Of a DNA stretch of 64,000 nucleotides, positions 36,803 to 48,307 are shown piece by piece (the first letter of the stretch is position 1; each line of letters starts with the position of its first letter). The stretch is taken from the NCBI GenBank assembly GCA_964057225.1, contig OZ059899.1, forward strand, positions 21,150,501-21,214,500. The letters are read 5' to 3'. This DNA comes from Auanema rhodensis. Taxonomy: Eukaryota; Nematoda; Chromadorea; Rhabditida; Rhabditidae. Position numbers and translations under genes: made by a program. The notes beneath the pieces are model-generated. The model was given only the letters and a program-made list of their open reading frames with translations. It did no database searches and had not been told where the DNA came from.

Positions 36803-39800
36803 AGTATAGTGCATTCGATGCGGATTTTTAAGCTGCGTCGATCTGTATTATTAGATTTGCGCTAGCTTAAAAATGCACCGAGATATCAACTGATATAAGT
36901 TCACACTTATATCCTCGATTTTCACCCTGAAGAATTAATTTTTTCGTTGAATAACATTGTCCATCGTCTTTGCCTTGAAAAAAGGAATCTAAAAACATCT
37001 ACTTTTTGCTAAATTATTTTGAAATTTTTTGAAAAAATTTTTGTCAAAATGTTTTTGGAAGCAATGTTGAGTGTACATGGAAACTCAACATACACTAATG
37101 CATCATTTTTCAAACGATCATAACTAATTTTTGTATTAAGCGTTTCTCAAAGTAGTATAGTGCATTCGATGCGGATTTTTAAGCTGCGTCGATCTGTGTT
37201 ATCAGATTTGCGCTAGCTTAAAAATGCACCGAGATATCAACTGATATAAGTTCACACTTATATCCTCGATTTTCACCCTGAAGAATTAATTTTTTCGTTG
37301 AATAACATTGTCCATCGTCTTTGCCTTGAAAAAAGGAATCTAAAAACATCTACTTTTTGCTAAATTATTTTGAAATTTTTTGAAAAAATTTTTGTCAAAA
37401 TGTTTTTGGAAGCAATGTTGAGTGTACATGGAAACTCAACGTACACTAATGCATCATTTTTCAAACGATCATAACTAATTTTTGCATTAAGCGTTTCTCA
37501 AAGTAGTATAGTGCATTCGATGCGGATTTTTAAGCTGCGTCGATCTGTGTTATCAGATTTGCGCTAGCTTAAAAATGCACCGAGATATCAACTGATATAA
37601 GTTCACACTTATATCCTCGATTTTCACCCTGAAGAATTAATTTTTTCGTTGAATAACATTGTCCATCGTCTTTGCCTTGAAAAAAGGAATCTAAAAACAT
37701 CTACTTTTTGCTAAATTATTTTGAAATTTTTTGAAAAAATTTTTGTCAAAATGTTTTTGGAAGCAATGTTGACTGTACATGGAAACTCAACATACACTAA
37801 TGCATCATTTTTCAAACGATCATAACTAATTTTTGTATTAAGCGTTTTTCAATGTAGTATAGTGCATTCGATGCGGATTTTTAAGCTGCGTCGATCTGTG
37901 TTATCAGATTTGCGCTAGCTTAAAAATGCACCGAGATATCAACTGATATAAGTTCACACTTATATCCTCGATTTTCACATTGAAGAATTAATTTTTTCGT
38001 TGAATAACATTGTCCATCGTCTTCGCCTTGAAAAAAGGAATCTAAAAACATCTACTTTTTGCTAAATTATTTTGAAATTTTTTGAAAAAATTTTTGTCAA
38101 AATGTTTTTGGAAGCAATGTTGAGTGTACATGGAAACTCAACATACACTAATGCATCATTTTTCAAACGATCATAACTAATTTTTGTATTAAGCGTTTCT
38201 CAAAGTAGTATAGTGCATTCGATGCGGATTTTTAAGCTGCGTCGATCTGTGTTATCAGATTTGCGCTAGCTTAAAAATGCACCGAGATATCAACTAATAT
38301 AAGTTCACACTTATATTCTCGATTTTCACCCTGAAGAATTAATTTTTTCGTTGAATAACATTGTCCATCGTCTTTGCCTTGAAAAAAGGAATCTAAAAAC
38401 ATCTACTTTTTGCTAAATTATTTTGAAATTTTTCGAAAAAATTTTTGTCAAAATGTTTTTGGAAGCAATGTTGAGTGTACATGGAAACTCAACGTACACT
38501 AATGCATCATTTTTCAAACGATCATAACTAATTTTTGTATTAAGCGTTTCTCAATGTAGTATAGTGCATTCGATGCGGATTTTTAAGCTGCGTCGATCTG
38601 TGTTATCAGATTTGCGCTAGCTTAAAAATGCACCGAGATATCAACTGATATAAGTTCACACTTATATCCTCGATTTTCACCCTGAAGAATTAATTTTTTC
38701 GTTGAATAACATTGTCCATCGTCTTTGCCTTGAAAAAAGGAATCTAAAAACATCTACTTTTTGCTAAATTATTTTGAAATTTTTTGAAAAAATTTTTGTC
38801 AAAATGTTTTTGGAAGCAATGTTGACTGTACATGGAAACTCAACATACACTAATGCATCATTTTTCAAACGATCATAACTAATTTTTGTATTAAGCGTTT
38901 TTCAATGTAGTATAGTGCATTCGATGCGGATTTTTAAGCTGCGTCGATCTGTGTTATCAGATTTGCGCTAGCTTAAAAATGCACCGAGATATCAACTGAT
39001 ATAAGTTCACACTTATATCCTCGATTTTCACATTGAAGAATTAATTTTTTCGTTGAATAACATTGTCCATCGTCTTCGCCTTGAAAAAAGGAATCTAAAA
39101 ACATCTACTTTTTGCTAAATTATTTTGAAATTTTTTGAAAAAATTTTTGTCAAAATGTTTTTGGAAGCAATGTTGAGTGTACATGGAAACTCAACATACA
39201 CTAATGCATCATTTTTCAAACGATCATAACTAATTTTTGTATTAAGCGTTTCTCAAAGTAGTATAGTGCATTCGATGCGGATTTTTAAGCTGCGTCGATC
39301 TGTGTTATCAGATTTGCGCTAGCTTAAAAATGCACCGAGATATCAACTAATATAAGTTCACACTTATATTCTCGATTTTCACCCTGAAGAATTAATTTTT
39401 TCGTTGAATAACATTGTCCATCGTCTTTGCCTTGAAAAAAGGAATCTAAAAACATCTACTTTTTGCTAAATTATTTTGAAATTTTTCGAAAAAATTTTTG
39501 TCAAAATGTTTTTGGAAGCAATGTTGAGTGTACATGGAAACTCAACGTACACTAATGCATCATTTTTCAAACGATCATAACTAATTTTTGTATTAAGCGT
39601 TTCTCAATGTAGTATAGTGCATTCGATGCGGATTTTTAAGCTGCGTCGATCTGTGTTATCAGATTTGCGCTAGCTTAAAAATGCACCGAGATATCAACTG
39701 ATATAAGTTCACACTTATATCCTCGATTTTCACCCTGAAGAATTAATTTTTTCGTTGAATAACATTGTCCATCGTCTTTGCCTTGAAAAAAGGAATCTAA

Positions 39801-41014
39801 AAACATCTACTTTTTGCTAAATTATTTTGAAATTTTTTGAAAAAATTTTTGTCAAAATGTTTTTGGAAGCAATGTTGACTGTACATGGAAACTCAACATA
39901 CACTAATGCATCATTTTTCAAACGATCATAACTAATTTTTGTATTAAGCGTTTTTCAATGTAGTATAGTGCATTCGATGCGGATTTTTAAGCTGCGTCGA
40001 TCTGTGTTATCAGATTTGCGCTAGCTTAAAAATGCACCGAGATATCAACTGATATAAGTTCACACTTATATCCTCGATTTTCACATTGAAGAATTAATTT
40101 TTTCGTTGAATAACATTGTCCATCGTCTTCGCCTTGAAAAAAGGAATCTAAAAACATCTACTTTTTGCTAAATTATTTTGAAATTTTTTGAAAAAATTTT
40201 TGTCAAAATGTTTTTGGAAGCAATGTTGAGTGTACATGGAAACTCAACATACACTAATGCATCATTTTTCAAACGATCATAACTAATTTTTGTATTAAGC
40301 GTTTCTCAAAGTAGTATAGTGCATTCGATGCGGATTTTTAAGCTGCGTCGATCTGTGTTATCAGATTTGCGCTAGCTTAAAAATGCACCGAGATATCAAC
40401 TAATATAAGTTCACACTTATATTCTCGATTTTCACCCTGAAGAATTAATTTTTTCGTTGAATAACATTGTCCATCGTCTTTGCCTTGAAAAAAGGAATCT
40501 AAAAACATCTACTTTTTGCTAAATTATTTTGAAATTTTTCGAAAAAATTTTTGTCAAAATGTTTTTGGAAGCAATGTTGAGTGTACATGGAAACTCAACG
40601 TACACTAATGCATCATTTTTCAAACGATCATAACTAATTTTTGTATTAAGCGTTTCTCAATGTAGTATAGTGCATTCGATGCGGATTTTTAAGCTGCGTC
40701 GATCTGTGTTATCAGATTTGCGCTAGCTTAAAAATGCACCGAGATATCAACTGATATAAGTTCACACTTATATCCTCGATTTTCACCCTGAAGAATTAAT
40801 TTTTTCGTTGAATAACATTGTCCATCGTCTTTGCCTTGAAAAAAGGAATCTAAAAACATCTACTTTTTGCTAAATTATTTTGAAATTTTTCGAAAAAATT
40901 TTTGTCAAAATGTTTTTGGAAGCAATGTTGAGTGTACATGGAAACTCAACGTACACTAATGCATCATTTTTCAAACGATCATAACTAATTTTTGTATTAA
41001 GCGTTTCTCAATAT
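36803..41014. repeat. 12-monomer unit, three copies of the 1053-bp module
   Basis: Starts run every 351 bp from 36803 to 40664. Modules are 37505-38557, 38558-39610 and 39611-40663, with cacattgaag beginning at 37976, 39029 and 40082, exactly 1053 bp apart, and aatataagt/acttatatt in each third monomer. No difference between modules is obvious by eye. The unit ends with the same ctcaatg then ctcaatata pair as the 6- and 9-monomer units. Confidence 0.92.
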
Positions 41015-43825
41015 AGTATAGTGCATTCGATGCGGATTTTTAAGCTGCGTCGATCTGTATTATTAGATTTGCGCTAGCTTAAAAATGCACCGAGATATCA
41101 ACTGATATAAGTTCACACTTATATCCTCGATTTTCACCCTGAAGAATTAATTTTTTCGTTGAATAACATTGTCCATCGTCTTTGCCTTGAAAAAAGGAAT
41201 CTAAAAACATCTACTTTTTGCTAAATTATTTTGAAATTTTTTGAAAAAATTTTTGTCAAAATGTTTTTGGAAGCAATGTTGAGTGTACATGGAAACTCAA
41301 CATACACTAATGCATCATTTTTCAAACGATCATAACTAATTTTTGTATTAAGCGTTTCTCAAAGTAGTATAGTGCATTCGATGCGGATTTTTAAGCTGCG
41401 TCGATCTGTGTTATCAGATTTGCGCTAGCTTAAAAATGCACCGAGATATCAACTGATATAAGTTCACACTTATATCCTCGATTTTCACCCTGAAGAATTA
41501 ATTTTTTCGTTGAATAACATTGTCCATCGTCTTTGCCTTGAAAAAAGGAATCTAAAAACATCTACTTTTTGCTAAATTATTTTGAAATTTTTTGAAAAAA
41601 TTTTTGTCAAAATGTTTTTGGAAGCAATGTTGAGTGTACATGGAAACTCAACGTACACTAATGCATCATTTTTCAAACGATCATAACTAATTTTTGCATT
41701 AAGCGTTTCTCAAAGTAGTATAGTGCATTCGATGCGGATTTTTAAGCTGCGTCGATCTGTGTTATCAGATTTGCGCTAGCTTAAAAATGCACCGAGATAT
41801 CAACTGATATAAGTTCACACATATATCCTCGATTTTCACCCTGAAGAATTAATTTTTTCGTTGAATAACATTGTCCATCGTCTTTGCCTTGAAAAAAGGA
41901 ATCTAAAAACATCTACTTTTTGCTAAATTATTTTGAAATTTTTTGAAAAAATTTTTGTCAAAATGTTTTTGGAAGCAATGTTGACTGTACATGGAAACTC
42001 AACATACACTAATGCATCATTTTTCAAACGATCATAACTAATTTTTGTATTAAGCGTTTTTCAATGTAGTATAGTGCATTCGATGCGGATTTTTAAGCTG
42101 CGTCGATCTGTGTTATCAGATTTGCGCTAGCTTAAAAATGCACCGAGATATCAACTGATATAAGTTCACACTTATATCCTCGATTTTCACCCTGAAGAAT
42201 TAATTTTTTCGTTGAATAACATTGTCCATCGTCTTCGCCTTGAAAAAAGGAATCTAAAAACATCTACTTTTTGCTAAATTATTTTGAAATTTTTTGAAAA
42301 AATTTTTGTCAAAATGTTTTTGGAAGCAATGTTGAGTGTACATGGAAACTCAACATACACTAATGCATCATTTTTCAAACGATCATAACTAATTTTTGTA
42401 TTAAGCGTTTCTCAAAGTAGTATAGTGCATTCGATGCGGATTTTTAAGCTGCGTCGATCTGTGTTATCAGATTTGCGCTAGCTTAAAAATGCACCGAGAT
42501 ATCAACTGATATAAGTTCACACTTATATCCTCGATTTTCACCCTGAAGAACTAATTTTTTCGTTGAATAACATTGTCCATCGTCTTTGCCTTGAAAAAAG
42601 GAATCTAAAAACATCTACTTTTTGCTAAATTATTTTGAATTTTTTCGAAAAAAAATTTTTGTCAAAATGTTTTTGGAAGCAATGTTGAGTGTACATGGAA
42701 ACTCAACATACACTAAGGCATCATTTTTCAAACGATCATAACGAATTTTTATATTAAGCGTTTCTCAATGTAGTATAGTGCATTCGATGCGAATTTTTAA
42801 GCTGCGTCGATCTGTGTTATCAGATTTGCGCTAGCTAAAAAATGCACCGAGATATCAACTGATATAAGTTCACACTTATATCCTCGATTTTCACCCTGAA
42901 GAATTAATTTTTTCGTTGAATAACATTGTCCATCGTCTTTGCCTTGAAAAAAGGAATCTAAAAACATCTACTTTTTGCTAAATTATTTTGAATTTTTTCG
43001 AAAAAAATTTTTGTCAAAATGTTTTTGGAAGCAATGTTGAGTGTACATGGAAACTCAACGTACACTAAGGCATCATTTTTCAAACGATCATAACTAATTT
43101 TTGTATTAAGCGTTTCTCAAAGTAGTATAGTGCATTCGATGCGGATTTTTAAGCTGCGTCGATCTGTGTTATCAGATTTGCGCTAGCTTAAAAATGCACC
43201 GAGATATCAACTGATATAAGTTCACACTTATATCCTCGATTTTCACCCTGAAGAATTAATTTTTTCGTTGAATAACATTGTCCATCGTCTTTGCCTTGAA
43301 AAAAGGAATCTAAAAACATCTACTTTTTGCTAAATTATTTTGAAATTTTTTGAAAAAATTTTTGTCAAAATGTTTTTGGAAGCAATGTTGAGTGTACATG
43401 GAAACTCAACGTACACTAATGCATCATTTTTCAAACGATCATAACTAATTTTTGCATTAAGCGTTTCTCAAAGTAGTATAGTGCATTCGATGCGGATTTT
43501 TAAGCTGCGTCGATCTGTGTTATCAGATTTGCGCTAGCTTAAAAATGCACCGAGATATCAACTGATATAAGTTCACACATATATCCTCGATTTTCACCCT
43601 GAAGAATTAATTTTTTCATTGAATAACATTGTCCATCGTCTTTGCCTTGAAAAAAGGAATCTAAAAACATCTACTTTTTGCTAAATTATTTTGAAATTTT
43701 TTGAAAAAATTTTTGTCAAAATGTTTTTGGAAGCAATGTTGACTGTACATGGAAACTCAACATACACTAATGCATCATTTTTCAAACGATCATAACTAAT
43801 TTTTGTATTAAGCGTTTCTCAATAT
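41015..43825. repeat. 8-monomer unit with D-type insertion, 2811 bp
   Basis: Like the 33641 unit but with an extra cttcgcc monomer at 42068. The last four monomers (42419-43825, 1407 bp) match 34694-36100 in every diagnostic I checked: gaactaat, eight-A D-type, gctagctaaaaaatg, ttttgcattaag, cacatatatcc, ttcattgaat and gactgtac. Confidence 0.87.
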
Positions 43826-46282
43826 AGTATAGTGCATTCGATGCGGATTTTTAAGCTGCGTCGATCTGTATTATTAGATTTGCGCTAGCTTAAAAATGCA
43901 CCGAGATATCAACTGATATAAGTTCACACTTATATCCTCGATTTTCACCCTGAAGAATTAATTTTTTCGTTGAATAACATTGTCCATCGTCTTTGCCTTG
44001 AAAAAAGGAATCTAAAAACATCTACTTTTTGCTAAATTATTTTGAAATTTTTTGAAAAAATTTTTGTCAAAATGTTTTTGGAAGCAATGTTGAGTGTACA
44101 TGGAAACTCAACATACACTAATGCATCATTTTTCAAACGATCATAACTAATTTTTGTATTAAGCGTTTCTCAAAGTAGTATAGTGCATTCGATGCGGATT
44201 TTTAAGCTGCGTCGATCTGTGTTATCAGATTTGCGCTAGCTTAAAAATGCACCGAGATATCAACTGATATAAGTTCACACTTATATCCTCGATTTTCACC
44301 CTGAAGAATTAATTTTTTCGTTGAATAACATTGTCCATCGTCTTTGCCTTGAAAAAAGGAATCTAAAAACATCTACTTTTTGCTAAATTATTTTGCAATT
44401 TTTTGAAAAAATTTTTGTCAAAATGTTTTTGGAAGCAATGTTGAGTGTACATGGAAACTCAACGTACACTAATGCATCATTTTTCAAACGATCATAACTA
44501 ATTTTTGCATTAAGCGTTTCTCAAAGTAGTATAGTGCATTCGATGCGGATTTTTAAGCTGCGTCGATCTGTGTTATCAGATTTGCGCTAGCTTAAAAATG
44601 CACCGAGATATCAACTGATATAAGTTCACACATATATCCTCGATTTTCACCCTGAAGAATTAATTTTTTCGTTGAATAACATTGTCCATCGTCTTTGCCT
44701 TGAAAAAAGGAATCTAAAAACATCTACTTTTTGCTAAATTATTTTGAAATTTTTTGAAAAAATTTTTGTCAAAATGTTTTTGGAAGCAATGTTGACTGTA
44801 CATGGAAACTCAACATACACTAATGCATCATTTTTCAAACGATCATAACTAATTTTTGTATTAAGCGTTTCTCAATATAGTATAGTGCATTCGATGCGGA
44901 TTTTTAAGCTGCGTCGATCTGTATTATTAGATTTGCGCTAGCTTAAAAATGCACCGAGATATCAACTGATATAAGTTCACACTTATATCCTCGATTTTCA
45001 CCCTGAAGAATTAATTTTTTCGTTGAATAACATTGTCCATCGTCTTTGCCTTGAAAAAAGGAATCTAAAAACATCTACTTTTTGCTAAATTATTTTGAAA
45101 TTTTTTGAAAAAATTTTTGTCAAAATGTTTTTGGAAGCAATGTTGAGTGTACATGGAAACTCAACATACACTAATGCATCATTTTTCAAACGATCATAAC
45201 TAATTTTTGTATTAAGCGTTTCTCAAAGTAGTATAGTGCATTCGATGCGGATTTTTAAGCTGCGTCGATCTGTGTTATCAGATTTGCGCTAGCTTAAAAA
45301 TGCACCGAGATATCAACTGATATAAGTTCACACTTATATCCTCGATTTTCACCCTGAAGAATTAATTTTTTCGTTGAATAACATTGTCCATCGTCTTTGC
45401 CTTGAAAAAAGGAATCTAAAAACATCTACTTTTTGCTAAATTATTTTGAAATTTTTTGAAAAAATTTTTGTCAAAATGTTTTTGGAAGCAATGTTGAGTG
45501 TACATGGAAACTCAACGTACACTAATGCATCATTTTTCAAACGATCATAACTAATTTTTGCATTAAGCGTTTCTCAAAGTAGTATAGTGCATTCGATGCG
45601 GATTTTTAAGCTGCGTCGATCTGTGTTATCAGATTTGCGCTAGCTTAAAAATGCACCGAGATATCAACTGATATAAGTTCACACATATATCCTCGATTTT
45701 CACCCTGAAGAATTAATTTTTTCGTTGAATAACATTGTCCATCGTCTTTGCCTTGAAAAAAGGAATCTAAAAACATCTACTTTTTGCTAAATTATTTTGA
45801 AATTTTTTGAAAAAATTTTTGTCAAAATGTTTTTGGAAGCAATGTTGACTGTACATGGAAACTCAACATACACTAATGCATCATTTTTCAAACGATCATA
45901 ACTAATTTTTGTATTAAGCGTTTTTCAATGTAGTATAGTGCATTCGATGCGGATTTTTAAGCTGCGTCGATCTGTGTTATCAGATTTGCGCTAGCTTAAA
46001 AATGCACCGAGATATCAACTGATATAAGTTCACACTTATATCCTCGATTTTCACCCTGAAGAATTAATTTTTTCGTTGAATAACATTGTCCATCGTCTTC
46101 GCCTTGTAAAAAGGAATCTAAAAACATCTACTTTTTGCTAAATTATTTTGAAATTTTTTGAAAAAATTTTTGTCAAAATGTTTTTGGAAGCAATGTTGAG
46201 TGTACATGGAAACTCAACATACACTAATGCATCATTTTTCAAACGATCATAACTAATTTTTGTATTAAGCGTTTCTCAAAGT
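43826..46282. repeat. 3-monomer unit and start of the next unit
   Basis: 43826-44878 is a minimal unit: TATTATTAG, ttttgcattaag (with private ttttgcaatttt near 44391), then cacatatatcc/gactgtac ending ctcaatata. The next unit starts at 44879 with the same three types and adds a cttcgcc monomer at 45932 (private ccttgtaaaaagg). It then runs into the D-type block. Confidence 0.85.
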
Positions 46283-48307
46283 AGTATAGTGCATTCGATG
46301 CGGATTTTTAAGCTGCGTCGATCTGTGTTATCAGATTTGCGCTAGCTTAAAAATGCACCGAGATATCAACTGATATAAGTTCACACTTATATCCTCGATT
46401 TTCACCCTGAAGAACTAATTTTTTCGTTGAATAACATTGTCCATCGTCTTTGCCTTGAAAAAAGGAATCTAAAAACATCTACTTTTTGCTAAATTATTTT
46501 GAATTTTTTCGAAAAAAAATTTTTGTCAAAATGTTTTTGGAAGCAATGTTGAGTGTACATGGAAACTCAACATACACTAAGGCATCATTTTTCAAACGAT
46601 CATAACGAATTTTTATATTAAGCGTTTCTCAATGTAGTATAGTGCATTCGATGCGAATTTTTAAGCTGCGTCGATCTGTGTTATCAGATTTGCGCTAGCT
46701 TAAAAATGCACCGAGATATCAACTGATATAAGTTCACACTTATATCCTCGATTTTCACCCTGAAGAACTAATTTTTTCGTTGAATAACATTGTCCATCGT
46801 CTTTGCCTTGAAAAAAGGAATCTAAAAACATCTACTTTTTGCTAAATTATTTTGAATTTTTTCGAAAAAAAATTTTTGTCAAAATGTTTTTGGAAGCAAT
46901 GTTGAGTGTACATGGAAACTCAACATACACTAAGGCATCATTTTTCAAACGATCATAACGAATTTTTATATTAAGCGTTTCTCAATGTAGTATAGTGCAT
47001 TCGATGCGAATTTTTAAGCTGCGTCGATCTGTGTTATCAGATTTGCGCTAGCTTAAAAATGCACCGAGATATCAACTGATATAAGTTCACACTTATATCC
47101 TCGATTTTCACCCTGAAGAATTAATTTTTTCGTTGAATAACATTGTCCATCGTCTTTGCCTTGAAAAAAGGAATCTAAAAACATCTACTTTTTGCTAAAT
47201 TATTTTGAATTTTTTCGAAAAAAATTTTTGTCAAAATGTTTTTGGAAGCAATGTTGAGTGTACATGGAAACTCAACGTACACTAAGGCATCATTTTTCAA
47301 ACGATCATAACTAATTTTTGTATTAAGCGTTTCTCAATGTAGTATAGTGCATTCGATGCAAATTTTTAAGCTTCACCCTGAAGAATTAATTTTTTCGTTG
47401 AATAACATTGTCCATCGTCTTTGCCTTGAAAGAAGGAATCTAAAAACATCCACTTTTTGCTAAATTATTCTGAAATTTTTTGAAAAAATTTTTGTCAAAA
47501 TGTTTTTGGAAGCAATGTTGAGTGTACATGGAAACTCAACATACACTAATGCATCATTTTTCAGACGATCATAACTAATTTTTGTATCAAGCGTTTCTCA
47601 ATGAGTATAGTGCATTCGATGCGGCTTTTTAAGCTGCGTCGATCTGTGTTATCAGATTTGCGCTAGCTTAAAAATGCACCGAGATATCAACTGATATAAG
47701 TTCACACTTATATCCTCGATTTTCACCCTGAAGAATTAATTTTTTCGTTGAATAACATTGTCCATCGTCTTTGCCTTGAAAAAAGGAATCTAAAAACATC
47801 TACTTTTTGCTAAATTATTTTGAATTTTTTCGAAAAAAATTTTTGTCAAAATGTTTTTGGAAGCAATGTTGAGTGTACATGGAAACTCAACATACACTAA
47901 GGCATCATTTTTCAAACGATCATAACGAATTTTTGTATTAAGCGTTTCTCAATGTAGTATAGTGCATTCGATGCGAATTTTTAAGCTGCGTCGATCTGTG
48001 TTATCAGATTTGCGCTAGCTTAAAAATGCACCGAGATATCAACTGATATAAGTTCACACTTATATCCTCGATTTTCACCCTGAAGAATTAATTTTTTCGT
48101 TGAATAACATTGTCCATCGTCTTTGCCTTGAAAAAAGGAATTTAAAAACATCTACTTTTTGCTAAATTATTCTGAAATTTTTCGAAAAATTTCAAAATCA
48201 AAATGTTTTTGGAAGCAATGTTGAGTGTACATGGAAACTCAACGTACACTAATGCATCATTTTTCAAACGATCATAACTAATTTTTGTATTAAGCGTTTT
48301 TCAATGT
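46283..48307. repeat. D-type block with the last deleted monomer
   Basis: Starts at 46283, 46636, 46989, 47341, 47604 and 47956. The first two are nearly identical eight-A D-type monomers with gaactaat, a tandem duplication. From 46989 the order repeats that of the end of the 1320-bp unit and of the 6670 and 12732 modules: D-type, deleted, gcggcttttt monomer, gcgaattttt monomer with ggaatttaaaa and a near-perfect palindrome broken by attctg near 48171. Confidence 0.86.
47341..47603. repeat. Deleted monomer 10 (263 bp, HindIII)
   Basis: AAGCTT at 47368-47373, same 87-bp junction, 25.9 kb from the previous deleted monomer. It has gaaagaagg, catccacttttt, attattctg, cagacgatcataact and the short caatgagtatag boundary. 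It shares the G of cagacg with deleted monomers 8 and 9 but keeps the TAA stop, so no frame opens. Confidence 0.93.

Larger units (their letters stand above)
24164..46282. repeat. Large higher-order-repeat field led by TATTATTAG monomers
   Basis: Each unit begins with a monomer reading ctgtattattag, always preceded by a ctcaatata end. Starts are 24164, 26270, 28727, 31886, 33641, 36101, 36803, 41015, 43826 and 44879, giving unit sizes of 6, 7, 9, 5, 7, 2, 12, 8 and 3 monomers and a last unit running into the next block. Most units share the opening pair: the TATTATTAG monomer, then one with cgtacact and ttttgcattaag. What follows varies by whole-monomer gain or loss. P-type palindromes and HindIII junctions are absent here, and D-type monomers occur only near 34.7-35.4 and 42.4-43.1 kb. 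Confidence 0.9.

Noticed and set aside
6697-47373. Deleted monomers as mobile-element insertion or excision scars
   Set aside because: The junction is a clean deletion with one base of ambiguity and no target-site duplication or inserted sequence. All ten copies share it, which fits one deletion amplified with the array.
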